Shown here piece after piece: positions 10,823-21,163 of a stretch of 64,000 nucleotides of DNA. Source of the DNA: Micromonospora sp. FIMYZ51 (GTDB lineage: Bacteria > Actinomycetota > Actinomycetes > Mycobacteriales > Micromonosporaceae); the NCBI RefSeq assembly GCF_038246755.1, contig NZ_CP134706.1:124001-188000 (forward strand), in the 5' to 3' direction. Position numbers and translations under genes: made by a program. Each line of letters starts with the position of its first letter. Within the stretch, counting starts at the first letter, position 1. The notes beneath the pieces are model-generated. The model was not told the DNA's origin and made no database searches. It saw only the letters and a program-made list of their open reading frames with translations.

Positions 10823-11263
10823 ATGGCGGACGGGTTTGTCGGTTCGGATGACCCTGCCTACGAGGCCAAGGTGCTGATGATCTCGGTAGCGGCGCGGATG
10901 GCGGGAATGCACCCGCAGACTCTGCGTCAGTACGACCGGCTCGGCCTGGTTCAGGCGGGCCGGGCGGCCGGCGGTGGGCGGCGCTACAGCGTCCGGGACG
11001 TGGTGCTGCTGCGCGAGGTACAGCGGCTCAGTCAAGATGACGGGGTCAACCTCGCCGGGATCAAGCGGATCATCGGCCTGGAGCAACTGTTGGAGCAGGC
11101 TCAACAGCGGGTCGCCCAGCTGGAGGCCGAGCTGGATGCGGCGTACCGCCGGGTGGCCGAGTTGGAGTCACTGGCCCGCTTCCCCGGTCGCGACCTGGTG
11201 CCGACCAACCAGACCTCGACCGCACTGGTCGTCTGGCGTCCCCGCCGCAACCCTGGCCGCTGA
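10823..11263 (+). CDS. hspR: Heat-shock repressor HspR (MerR family)
   Basis: 146 residues. The MerR-type winged helix covers MISVAARMAGMHPQTLRQYDRLGLVQAGRAAGGGRRYS, followed by a coiled coil (QLLEQAQQRVAQLEAELDAAYRRVAEL). It represses by binding HAIR sites, two of which occur here (before dnaK and before clpB). The ATG at 10823 has GGAGG 8 nt upstream and is preferred to the GTG at 10814, whose ribosome site would abut the start. Last gene of the dnaK operon, giving feedback control. Confidence 0.95.
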   Translation: MADGFVGSDDPAYEAKVLMISVAARMAGMHPQTLRQYDRLGLVQAGRAAGGGRRYSVRDVVLLREVQRLSQDDGVNLAGIKRIIGLEQLLEQAQQRVAQLEAELDAAYRRVAELESLARFPGRDLVPTNQTSTALVVWRPRRNPGR

Positions 11264-11285
11264 CCTCCGGGTTCTACGCGGTGTT

Positions 11286-11316
11286 GCCCCGCCGTGATCG
11301 GTGATCGCGGCGGGGC
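11286..11316 (+). terminator. Hairpin after hspR
   Basis: A 14-bp stem GCCCCGCCGTGATC / GATCGCGGCGGGGC with one G-U pair and a GGT loop, 22 bp after the hspR stop. No T-run, as is common for actinobacterial terminators. It is followed by three near-copies of a CCACCCGCGCCCCGCCCTC unit (about 11321-11385). Confidence 0.65.
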
Positions 11317-11383
11317 GCAGCCACCCCACCCGCGCCCCGCCCTCCCACCCGCGCCCCGCCCTCCCACCCGCGCCCCGCCCTCC

Positions 11384-11456
11384 CACCCCGTTGATCATGA
11401 GGTTGGCGGCAGTAGTTGATCTTCAAACTGCCGCCAACCTCATGATCAACGGGGTG
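11384..11456. repeat. Perfect 29-bp inverted repeat, GTTGATCATGAGG family
   Basis: Arms 11384-11412 and 11428-11456 are fully complementary around a 15-nt loop. The arm begins CACCCCGTTGATCATGAGG and ends GGTTGGCGGCAG. It belongs with the shorter GTTGATCAAGAAG repeats at 34.3 and 59.7 kb. It is non-coding, lies between hspR and a small gene, and could be a mobile-element relic or a very stable RNA hairpin. Confidence 0.9.
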
Positions 11457-11553
11457 AGTTGGGAAAACCTGAGCGGGGGGCCGGTTGTCTTGGTTAGCCT
11501 CGGTTAACCGGTTCAACCATCTCAATCCGGAATCCGATCTGGCGGGGGGAGCC

Positions 11554-11781
11554 ATGACGGAAGCGGCGAAAAAGGTGGCCGAAGAGGCGGAACATCGGCT
11601 CGACAACCTGGCTGAGGACGTCCGGCAGCGATTCGACCGGATCACCAAGGGCCGCTTCTCCGACCAGGTCAGTTCGGGCAAGGTTGGCAGCCGGAACGCC
11701 AGCGGGAACCGGAGCGACGGGCATGGTGTCGGTCAGGCGCGTACCGATCAGCATCGCCGAGAGCGGGGCGGATCGCGCTGA
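11554..11781 (+). CDS. Small hydrophilic protein of unknown function (75 aa)
   Basis: The ATG is preceded by GGGGGGAG. The first half is a charged amphipathic helix (MTEAAKKVAEEAEHRLDN...); the second is basic and glycine/serine/arginine-rich. The KGRFSDQVSSGKV segment faintly recalls small actinobacterial Rv0909-type antitoxins, but no partner toxin is adjacent and the likeness is weak. No recognised domain. Confidence 0.5.
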   Translation: MTEAAKKVAEEAEHRLDNLAEDVRQRFDRITKGRFSDQVSSGKVGSRNASGNRSDGHGVGQARTDQHRRERGGSR

Positions 11782-11856
11782 CGATCCGCCGACGTACGGG
11801 CCGGGAGCCACGGGGGGTCCCGGCCCGTTCGCTGTCCACCCCACCTCCAGACGCGC

Positions 11857-11925
11857 CGATCTTGCAGTTTCAGTCGCCATTACGCGGCTTTTGTGGCTTA
11901 TGCGGGGACGAAAACTGCAAGATCG
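11857..11925. repeat. Inverted repeat, GATCTTGCAGTTT family
   Basis: Perfect 14-bp arms CGATCTTGCAGTTT (11857-11870) and AAACTGCAAGATCG (11912-11925) around a 41-nt loop. It is intergenic, downstream of both the small gene and the minus-strand gene at 11953, so it could act as a bidirectional 3'-end structure. Confidence 0.75.
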
Positions 11926-11952
11926 CCGGGGATGGGGGTGGAGCGGGGGCGG

Positions 11953-12381
11953 TTAGAGGCGGCGGTTTTCGCGGACCAGGCCGCCTTCGCACCATTCGCG
12001 GTAGACGAAGAGTTCTGGGCGGGAGAGGAGTACCCGGCTGTTGTGCGCCCAGGTGTGCATCAGTTCGTCACCGTGGCGCTCGGCCTGGTCCACCAGTTTG
12101 CGGAAGCGTCGCTTCGGGTGGGCCCGGAAATTGGTCCGGATCCCGTCGGCGGCGTAGATGTAGAGACAGTGCAGGGCGAACCGACGGGCCGGACAGCTCG
12201 GGTCCATGGCCAGCTCGAACAGCGTCATGACCAGCCGATCGCCGGAGACCAGCAGGTCCCAGTCGGGTGGCATGGACGTCAACGGCACGGAATCAGGGTG
12301 GTACGCCCACGCTCGCAACTCCGCCGGGCTCGGGTCGACGGGGTTGGCGAAGCCGTGGAACGTTGACTCCTGCACGCTCAC
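11953..12381 (-). CDS. Conserved actinobacterial protein of unknown function (142 aa)
   Basis: Not recognised as a named family. It is a soluble, helix-rich protein with many Trp, His and Arg residues. A block around LFELAMDPSCPARRFALHCLYIYAADGIRTNFRAHPK resembles a HEAT-like helical pair, and the C terminus is basic. The GTG at 12381 has GGAAGG about 7 nt upstream. It stands alone between two repeats and the antiporter gene. Confidence 0.65.
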   Translation of the reverse strand: MSVQESTFHGFANPVDPSPAELRAWAYHPDSVPLTSMPPDWDLLVSGDRLVMTLFELAMDPSCPARRFALHCLYIYAADGIRTNFRAHPKRRFRKLVDQAERHGDELMHTWAHNSRVLLSRPELFVYREWCEGGLVRENRRL

Positions 12382-12545
12382 CGGCCAACCTTCCGCTCGC
12401 GCACGCGCCGGGGCGTCCGCCCCCCGCGAACCCCGGCTGCTGGGGCGACACGGTAACGCGGTACCGGTGAGTACGGGTAGCCCCTACAGGGAGCAATTCG
12501 GCATCTGTTGGCGAGGCCACGCCGTCTGGGTGGCTGGCCCGGCAG

Positions 12546-13757
12546 TCAGGCGTGGTCGGCGGTCGATGCCGTCCGGGCCTGCTGCGCCGCCGCGCGCATC
12601 CGTAGCCATCGCTTGAACCAGGCGAGGTCCGGCAGCCGCGCCAGCATCGGCCCGGTCACCACCGTGATCAACACGTACGTCGCCGCGAGCGCCGCCAGTT
12701 TCGGGGTGACGCTGCCGGCGGTCACCGCGAGTCCGGCGATGACGATGGAGAACTCGCCCCGGGGCACCAGGGTCAGACCGGCCCGCCAGCGACCCGGCTC
12801 GGCGATGCCCACCCGACGGGCCGCCAGGTAGCCGGTGAACGTCTTGGTCGCCATGGTCACCACCGCCAGCAGCAGCGCCGGTAGCAGCACCGGCGGGATG
12901 TGTCCCGGGTCGGTGGCCAGCCCGAAGAAGACGAAGAAGACGGCGGCGAACAGGTCGCGTACCGGGGTCAGCAGTTCGCTTGCGTGGTGGGCGACCGGCC
13001 CGGAGAGCGCGATGCCGACCAGGAACGCGCCCACCGCCGCGGACACCTGGAGCTTCGATGCGATCCCAGCCACCAGCAGGGTCAGGCCGAGCACCCCGAG
13101 CAGCAGCGCCTCGGCGTTGTCGGCGGGCATCGCCTTGGAGATGAGGTTGCCGAAGCGGATCGCGACCACCAGCACGGTGACCACGGTCAGTACGGCGATG
13201 CCGAGGGCGACTCCCCCCTGTACCAACCCGACCCCGGCCAGCAGGGCGGTGGCCAGCGGCAGGTAGAACGCCATGGCCAGGTCCTCGACCACAAGCACCG
13301 AGAGGACCACAGGTGTCTCCCGGTTGCCGAGCCGGCCCAGGTCCGCGAGGATCTTGGCGATCACCCCGGAGGACGAGACCCAGGTGATGCCGGCGAGTAC
13401 CACAGCGGCCACCCAGCCCCAGCCGAGCAGCAGCGCGAACGCGGCGCCCGGGAGCGCGTTGAGCAGTGCGTCGATCAGTCCGGCCGGTGCGGCGGATCGC
13501 AGATTGCCGACCAGCTCGTCGGCCGAGTATTCGAGGCCGAGCATCACCAGCAGCAGGATCACGCCGATCTCCGCGCCGATGGCGAAGAACTCCTCGCTGG
13601 CGTGCAGTTCCAGGATGCCGCCGTGACCGAGGGCGAGCCCGGCGAGCAGGTACAGGGGGATCGGTGAGAGCCCGATCCGACGGCCGAGCCGACCGAGTAG
13701 TCCGAGCAGGAAAAGCAGCGCGCCGACCTGGATGAGCAGGTCGGTGGAGTCGTGCAC
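12546..13757 (-). CDS. CPA2-family cation:proton antiporter (Kef/KhtU-like membrane subunit)
   Basis: 403 residues with about 12 predicted membrane segments from residue 10 to 380. CPA2 features include GLEYSADEL after TM3, the VSSSGVIAKIL discontinuous-helix region, and VLSVLVVEDLAM, where the Asp is the likely ion-binding residue. It has no C-terminal TrkA-N domain, so it is the short KhtU/YhaU type that normally works with a separate KhtT-like subunit. It exchanges K+ or Na+ for H+. GTG start at 13757, 6 bp after the stop of the truncated regulatory gene upstream. Confidence 0.88.
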   Translation of the reverse strand: MHDSTDLLIQVGALLFLLGLLGRLGRRIGLSPIPLYLLAGLALGHGGILELHASEEFFAIGAEIGVILLLVMLGLEYSADELVGNLRSAAPAGLIDALLNALPGAAFALLLGWGWVAAVVLAGITWVSSSGVIAKILADLGRLGNRETPVVLSVLVVEDLAMAFYLPLATALLAGVGLVQGGVALGIAVLTVVTVLVVAIRFGNLISKAMPADNAEALLLGVLGLTLLVAGIASKLQVSAAVGAFLVGIALSGPVAHHASELLTPVRDLFAAVFFVFFGLATDPGHIPPVLLPALLLAVVTMATKTFTGYLAARRVGIAEPGRWRAGLTLVPRGEFSIVIAGLAVTAGSVTPKLAALAATYVLITVVTGPMLARLPDLAWFKRWLRMRAAAQQARTASTADHA

Positions 13758-13763
13758 CGGGGG

Positions 13764-13976
13764 TCAGATCAGTGACGCGCCGAGGATGCCGGCGGGTGCC
13801 GCTGCCTCGTCGTCGGTGGGCGGGATGTCGGCAGCGGTGCCGTCCAGGTCGGACCGGACCAGGTCGCGTGGGCGGTAGCGGTGGGAGACGGAGCCCAGCC
13901 GGCGGCCGGATTCCGGCATCATGTCAGGACGTACGCCGAGCCCCGGTGGGGCCGTCTGGTCCGCACGCGCACGCAC
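13764..13976 (-). CDS. Truncated KhtT-like antiporter regulatory subunit
   Basis: 70 residues. PGLGVRPDMMPESGRRLGSVSH..RDLV..DLDGT and the final TDDEAAAPAGILGASLI match the N-terminal domain I remember for cation:proton antiporter regulatory subunits of about 160 aa. The C-terminal TrkA_C ligand-binding domain is absent. It directly precedes the antiporter gene, the normal place for this partner. Either a remnant or a domain-only regulator. The GTG start at 13976 has no convincing ribosome site, and only 31 bp separate it from the divergent lipoprotein gene. Confidence 0.45.
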   Translation of the reverse strand: MRARADQTAPPGLGVRPDMMPESGRRLGSVSHRYRPRDLVRSDLDGTAADIPPTDDEAAAPAGILGASLI

Positions 13977-14007
13977 GGGCTCAGGCTACTCTCGCGACGG
14001 AGGCCGA

Positions 14008-15153
14008 ATGTTTTCCCGCCGGGCTCGTTCCATGATCACTTTGTCCCTGGTGATCGGCTTGTCTGGCTGCTCGATCGGGGACATCCGCCGGACCCCGCCC
14101 GCACCCGCGCCGACAAGCGTCGAGCCGTCCCAGCCGACCGGTCTGCCCGGCCGGCCACCGGCCACCGAGCCCGCCGCGGAGATCCGCAGCAGCCGCCTCG
14201 CCGTCCCGCAACGGTACGACCGGCCGCACGTCGAGTTCGTCGACGCCCGACTGGGATACGCCCTCTTCGCCGCCTGCGACGGACAACCGCCCGGCCCGGA
14301 CTGCCGCGCACTGCTCTGGTCCACCCGCGACGGTGGCCGCTCCTGGCAGCGGTTGCGCCACCCGAAGCCGGTCGCCGACCACCAGCAGTTGTTCGCCGCG
14401 CCGGGGATGCTGGCCCTGTGGACCGAGCCGCACGGCTGGTGGACCTCCACCGATGGCGGCCGGACCTTCCGACACAGCCCGGGTGAGACGCCGCCTGCGC
14501 AGTGGCGGGCCACCGAGGGACGGTTCCAGATCATCGAGCGCACCGGCAAGGTCGGCCGGTGGACCGGCAGGACGTTGCGCCCGCTACCCACCCAACCCCC
14601 GCTGCCCGCGCTGAACACCGTGCTCCAGGGTGACGGAGTCAGTGTGTCGTCGGACGGTACGGAGTTCGGCGGGCCGTTGGTGGCGGCCGGGGCGGGCGAG
14701 GACGGTCGGCCGTACGCGGCGATCTCACGCGACGAGGGGCGGAGCTGGCAGGAGACCCCGGTGCCGGCGCCCGACGGCGCGGTGGGCGTGCTCTGGGTCG
14801 TGTCCGCAGGCGGTGAGTTGTGGCTGATCGGCGAGCGACCCGACCGCATCGGCTTCCCGGCGCTGTGGCGACAGGGTGGCCGCTCCTGGGAGCCGGTGTC
14901 CGCCGAGGGGCATCCGGAGGCGGGACAGGTTGTCCCGCTCGGTGCCGGAGTTGCGGCGGTGGTCAGCTCCCGGGGCGCGGGCGCGCTGGTCGGCGGCAGG
15001 TACGTCGACCTGCCCTGGCCGTTGACCGGCGAACATCATCTGCGGCTGCTGGCCGACGGCACCCTGTTCGCCGGTACGCCGGAACGCATCCTGCTCGGCA
15101 CCGGTCACATCGGCGACCGCACCTGGGTCGAGATCGTCATCAACCCGGAATAA
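14008..15153 (+). CDS. Lipoprotein with sialidase/BNR-like beta-propeller repeats
   Basis: 381 residues. The signal peptide MFSRRARSMITLSLVIGL ends in a lipobox (LSGC), so the mature protein should be a membrane-anchored lipoprotein. After a proline-rich spacer come several Asp-box-like motifs: STRDGGRSWQ, STDGGRTFR and SRDEGRSWQ. These mark beta-propeller blades of the BNR/exo-alpha-sialidase or YCF48-like type. Catalytic sialidase residues were not identified, so a binding role is more likely. GGAGG lies just upstream of the ATG. It is followed closely by clpB with its own HAIR operator. Confidence 0.75.
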   Translation: MFSRRARSMITLSLVIGLSGCSIGDIRRTPPAPAPTSVEPSQPTGLPGRPPATEPAAEIRSSRLAVPQRYDRPHVEFVDARLGYALFAACDGQPPGPDCRALLWSTRDGGRSWQRLRHPKPVADHQQLFAAPGMLALWTEPHGWWTSTDGGRTFRHSPGETPPAQWRATEGRFQIIERTGKVGRWTGRTLRPLPTQPPLPALNTVLQGDGVSVSSDGTEFGGPLVAAGAGEDGRPYAAISRDEGRSWQETPVPAPDGAVGVLWVVSAGGELWLIGERPDRIGFPALWRQGGRSWEPVSAEGHPEAGQVVPLGAGVAAVVSSRGAGALVGGRYVDLPWPLTGEHHLRLLADGTLFAGTPERILLGTGHIGDRTWVEIVINPE

Positions 15154-15187
15154 CCGGTGCCGAGTGGTGTAGGTCACAGCGGTAAGG

Positions 15188-15206
15188 TTGAGTGGAATAG
15201 ACTCAA
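15188..15206 (+). promoter_or_regulatory. HAIR operator of clpB
   Basis: TTGAGT-GGAATAG-ACTCAA, with a further G, matches the HspR HAIR consensus and lies 46 bp before the clpB start. clpB therefore belongs to the same HspR regulon as the dnaK operon 8 kb away. Confidence 0.9.
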
Positions 15207-15252
15207 GTCTGGTTCTGTCGGTACCAGTGGACACGCCGAAGCAGGGGAGCCC

Positions 15253-17844
<2,592 letters not shown>

Positions 17845-17899
17845 CCAGCCGCGATCGCGTCGGGCTGCGCGGCCGGGCGGTCCGGGCCACGATGTAGGC

Positions 17900-18280
17900 A
17901 TGTTCGGGAAGGAAAAGAAGAAGGACTCCGGGTTGGCGGCGGCCATCGAGAGACTCGCCGAGGCCGAGACGGTCGCGTTCGGCGGGGTGGGACTCGCGGG
18001 GTCGCTGCTCCCGGAGACCGAGGCGTACCAGCAGGTCACGGCGGCCATCCGCGACCAGCCCGACGGGGTGCGCGACCAGCTCGACCAACTGCTCTCGGCC
18101 GGCACGGCGGCGGGCCGGCTGTACGCCGCCACCCTGTTGGAGCAGTGCGACCCGGCGGCCGGCCGGGCGGCCTGGGTCGCGCTGCGGAGAGATCCGGCGG
18201 AGGTGCAGACCATGACCGGCTGCATCATGGGCACCACCACCGTCGGTGAGTACGCCGCGGAGCGGCTCGCCGGAGCTTGA
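17900..18280 (+). CDS. Conserved protein of unknown function, helical-repeat-like (126 aa)
   Basis: Soluble and alanine-rich; segments such as DQLDQLLSAGTAAGRLYAATLLEQCDPAAGRAAW suggest short HEAT-like helices. A basic start (MFGKEKKKDSG) is followed by an AIERLAEAETVAFGGVGLAGSLLPE block. No Shine-Dalgarno precedes the ATG, and CACGAT 6 nt upstream could be a -10 box of a leaderless transcript. No known family recognised. Confidence 0.65.
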   Translation: MFGKEKKKDSGLAAAIERLAEAETVAFGGVGLAGSLLPETEAYQQVTAAIRDQPDGVRDQLDQLLSAGTAAGRLYAATLLEQCDPAAGRAAWVALRRDPAEVQTMTGCIMGTTTVGEYAAERLAGA

Positions 18281-18349
18281 TCCATTCGCCGATCGACTCC
18301 GGACGATCGGGGCTGCCGGCGGTGGTGAGCGCGCCGTACCGTCCGTGGC

Positions 18350-19387
18350 ATGACCGCGACCGCCGAACCTCCGGCCGCCGTGCCCCCACCCCGACCGCCG
18401 CGCCCGGCGACCGTCACCGTCGCGTTCTGGCTACAGATCGCCGCCGCGCTGGTCCTGTTCGGACTCCTCGCCCTGGTGGTCGTCGAGGCCATCCAGTGGG
18501 ATGCGGCGATCGACCGGGCCGCGCGGCGGGTGCCCGACGCCGACCCCAACGAGGTACGCGGGGAGCGCTGGAGCAACATCGGCACGTCGGCGGTCCTCGG
18601 CGCACTGCTACTGCTGCTCGCCCTCACCATGGCGCTTACGGCACCACGGGTACGCCAGGGCAGCAACGTCGCCCGGATCGTGGTCTTCGTGGCCGGCGGC
18701 GCCCACCTGCTGCTCTGCCTCCTGCCCTGCTGCTTCGGCACGCTGCTGTTCCCGTTCGGGCTCGCGGCGGGCATCGCCGAGGAGCCCTATCTCGACGACA
18801 CCACGCCGGAGGACGACTTCTGGCAGGAGTCGGACTTCCTGCAAGCGCTCTACGAAGAAACGAGCCCGTTCGACGGGGTGTTCTTTCCACTTGCCGGCCT
18901 CGGTGCGGTGACGGTGCTGCTGCTCACCACGGCGGTGGTGCTGCTGCTGGCGCTGCCACCGGCACACCGCTGGTTCGTGCCGGCCACCGGGCCGACCGGC
19001 CCTCGGCCGCCGGCTCCCGGATCCGGCATCCCCAGCCCGTACCTTGCCAACTATCCGGCCGCGCCGGGCTATCCCGCTGCGTTCGGTCCTCCCGCCGCGC
19101 CGGGCTATCCGATCGTGCCCGGCTATCCGGCTGGGCCCGGTCTTCCGGCAGCGCCTGGCTATCCCGTCGGGCCTGGCTATCCCGTCGGGCCTGGCTATCC
19201 CGTCGGGCCCGGCTTCCCAGTGGCACCTGGCTATCCAGTTGCGCCTGGCTATCCGGCTGACCCCGGCTACCCAGTGCCGCCCGGGTATCCGACGGTGCCC
19301 GATCATCCTGCTGGGCCGTCCGGGCCGGACGCTCCATCCGCCGGCAGCAGCGGTCCGGACGGTGGCGGCCAGTCCGGCGAATCCTGA
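18350..19387 (+). CDS. Four-helix membrane protein with PGYP-repeat tail
   Basis: 345 residues. Four hydrophobic segments (VTVAFWLQIAAALVLFGLLA; TSAVLGALLLLLALTMAL; VARIVVFVAGGAHLLLCLLP with a CC pair; LAGLGAVTVLLLTTAVVLLL) are followed by a cytoplasmic or wall-side tail with more than a dozen PGYP/GYPV units. An 18-nt unit encoding PGYPVG is repeated almost exactly three times near 19155-19210, so length variation between strains is likely. It is similar in layout to the proteins at 20250 and 21164. TACCGT lies 8 nt before the ATG and no Shine-Dalgarno is seen, so it is possibly leaderless. Function unknown. Confidence 0.65.
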   Translation: MTATAEPPAAVPPPRPPRPATVTVAFWLQIAAALVLFGLLALVVVEAIQWDAAIDRAARRVPDADPNEVRGERWSNIGTSAVLGALLLLLALTMALTAPRVRQGSNVARIVVFVAGGAHLLLCLLPCCFGTLLFPFGLAAGIAEEPYLDDTTPEDDFWQESDFLQALYEETSPFDGVFFPLAGLGAVTVLLLTTAVVLLLALPPAHRWFVPATGPTGPRPPAPGSGIPSPYLANYPAAPGYPAAFGPPAAPGYPIVPGYPAGPGLPAAPGYPVGPGYPVGPGYPVGPGFPVAPGYPVAPGYPADPGYPVPPGYPTVPDHPAGPSGPDAPSAGSSGPDGGGQSGES

Positions 19388-19471
19388 CGACCCGACCGGT
19401 TGGCTGGCGAGAGGTGCGGCGGGCACAGATCATGGTTTGACGACCGTCGGCAGAACTCGGGAGGTGACCGG

Positions 19472-20074
19472 ATGGACGAGGCGATGCCTCTGGTGCCCGC
19501 GCTCGGGGTCCTGGTCGCCCTGGTCCTGGTCGGGCTGGCCGTCGTCGGAACGCTCCGGCGGCGGCGCAACCGTCCGCGACCCACGGCCGGCACCCGAGGT
19601 CTGGTCGGGCCGCCGGGTGACCCACGCCGGATCACGGTCGGTGACATCGTCGAGATCGGCGACGACGCGTACCCGGTGTGCGGTTCGATCCGACTGGTTG
19701 AGGGCGAGTGGCGCTGGGCCGAGCACCTGTTCGACGACCCGGGCGGCCGGCGTCGGCTCTCGGTGGCGGAGAGCCCCGAATTCGAACTGGTGCTCTGGCA
19801 TCCTGAGCCGGGCGTCGTCGGCACGCCGGGCGCCCCGCTGGTGGAGTTCGCCGGCCGCCGGTACAGCTGGCACGAATCCGGCCAGGCCCGGTACACCGCC
19901 AGCGGCGCGACCGGGCTCGCGCCGAGCGGCACCATGCGCTACCACGACTACCGGGCGCCGGGCGGGGCCCGGCTCACCTTCGAGGCGTACGGCGAGACGG
20001 GCTGGACGGCGGCCCGGGGCGAGCGGCTGGATCTCGCCGACGTGGCGGTGCACCCCCAGCATCGAGGATCCTGA
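19472..20074 (+). CDS. DUF4178 domain protein with N-terminal membrane anchor
   Basis: 200 residues. One N-terminal membrane segment (LVPALGVLVALVLVGLAVVG) and an RRRR stop-transfer run precede a soluble domain starting VGDIVEIGDDAYPVCGSIRLVEGEWRWAEHLFDD, typical of DUF4178, a beta-rich domain of unknown role. The ATG at 19472 has GGGAGGTG upstream. It sits between two PGYP-tail membrane proteins, which may be functional partners. Confidence 0.7.
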   Translation: MDEAMPLVPALGVLVALVLVGLAVVGTLRRRRNRPRPTAGTRGLVGPPGDPRRITVGDIVEIGDDAYPVCGSIRLVEGEWRWAEHLFDDPGGRRRLSVAESPEFELVLWHPEPGVVGTPGAPLVEFAGRRYSWHESGQARYTASGATGLAPSGTMRYHDYRAPGGARLTFEAYGETGWTAARGERLDLADVAVHPQHRGS

Positions 20075-20249
20075 GCCGCCGACGGCCGTCCACCGCCGCG
20101 ACCACCACCAACGGCACCAGCTCGTAGATCAGCAGTTGGTCGACTCCAGGCCGGCCCGGCGGCCGGTGACGCGCCGTCCGGGCAGCGTCGTGGCGTGCCG
20201 AGATGGCCTGGTGCCGATACGGTGAAGCGCGTTCCAGGGAAGGAGAGAG

Positions 20250-21086
20250 ATGGCTGATCCCCAGAGCACGCCGGCCAGAACCCGGCCGAGCGTGGTCACG
20301 ATATCCACGTACCTTTTGTTGCTGTTCGCAGTCTGTCAACTCATCAGTGTGATCATTGCGCTGGCCACCATCGGCACCGTTCGGGATGTGATGGAGGAGG
20401 CGTACCGGGGCTCCACCGCCGAAGGCGTCGAGAACATCGCCGACGTGGTGGTGATCGCTGGTGTCGCCACCGCCATCTTCACGCTGGTGGTGGCGCTCGC
20501 GCTGTTCGGCCTCGGCCTGATGAACCTGCGCGGCAAGAACGGCTCGCGGATTGCCACCTGGATCGTCGGCGGCATCATGTTCTGCTGCGTCGGCTTCAGT
20601 GTGCTCGGCGGATTGGCCGGTGGGCTCGCCACACCCGGCGAGACCAGCGGCGATGCGCCAAGCCAGGCGGAGGTCCAGCGGCAGTTGGACGAGACGCTGC
20701 CGTCCTGGGTCAACCCGGTCAACAACCTGCTCAACGTGATCAGCCTGCTCGCGTTGTTGGCGGCGCTGATCCTGCTGGCGCTGCCGAAGGCCAACGAGTT
20801 CTTCCGCAAGCCGACCCAGCAGTGGGAGCCGCCGATGCCTGGTGGCAGCTACCCGAGCCAGCCCGGCTACCCGCAGACTCCGGGCTACCCGCCGGCTCCG
20901 GGCTACCCCGGTACCCCGCAGCAGCCGGGCTACCCCGGCGCGGCATCGCAGGAGCCGGGTTACCCGCCCACTGGAGGCCAGTCGTCCTTCGGTGACCAGC
21001 CCGGCGGGCCCGGTGGGCAGAACCCGCCGACCGGCGGCCCGGAACAACCCGGCGGGCAACCGCCGCCCACCGACCGGCCTGGCTGA
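20250..21086 (+). CDS. Four-helix membrane protein with PGYP-repeat tail
   Basis: 278 residues. Hydrophobic segments lie near residues 15-38, 70-90, 100-125 and 155-180. The proline-rich tail (SYPSQPGYPQTPGYPPAPGYP and onward) is rich in PGYP, Gln and Gly. GGGAAGGAGAG precedes the ATG. The layout matches the 18350 and 21164 proteins, suggesting a local paralogous cluster. No catalytic motif seen. Confidence 0.65.
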   Translation: MADPQSTPARTRPSVVTISTYLLLLFAVCQLISVIIALATIGTVRDVMEEAYRGSTAEGVENIADVVVIAGVATAIFTLVVALALFGLGLMNLRGKNGSRIATWIVGGIMFCCVGFSVLGGLAGGLATPGETSGDAPSQAEVQRQLDETLPSWVNPVNNLLNVISLLALLAALILLALPKANEFFRKPTQQWEPPMPGGSYPSQPGYPQTPGYPPAPGYPGTPQQPGYPGAASQEPGYPPTGGQSSFGDQPGGPGGQNPPTGGPEQPGGQPPPTDRPG

Positions 21087-21163
21087 CCGCCGGTGAGTTG
21101 ACCGCGATTACGACGGTCCCTCCGAGTAGGTTGCATCCGAAACGCCTACCGGAGGGACTCGTC

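Noticed and set aside
11554..11781. Toxin-antitoxin system
   Set aside because: Only a faint antitoxin-like segment and no toxin gene adjacent.
12382..12545. Possible riboswitch in the leader of the 142-aa gene
   Set aside because: Some G/C-rich pairing is possible, but no known riboswitch consensus could be matched.
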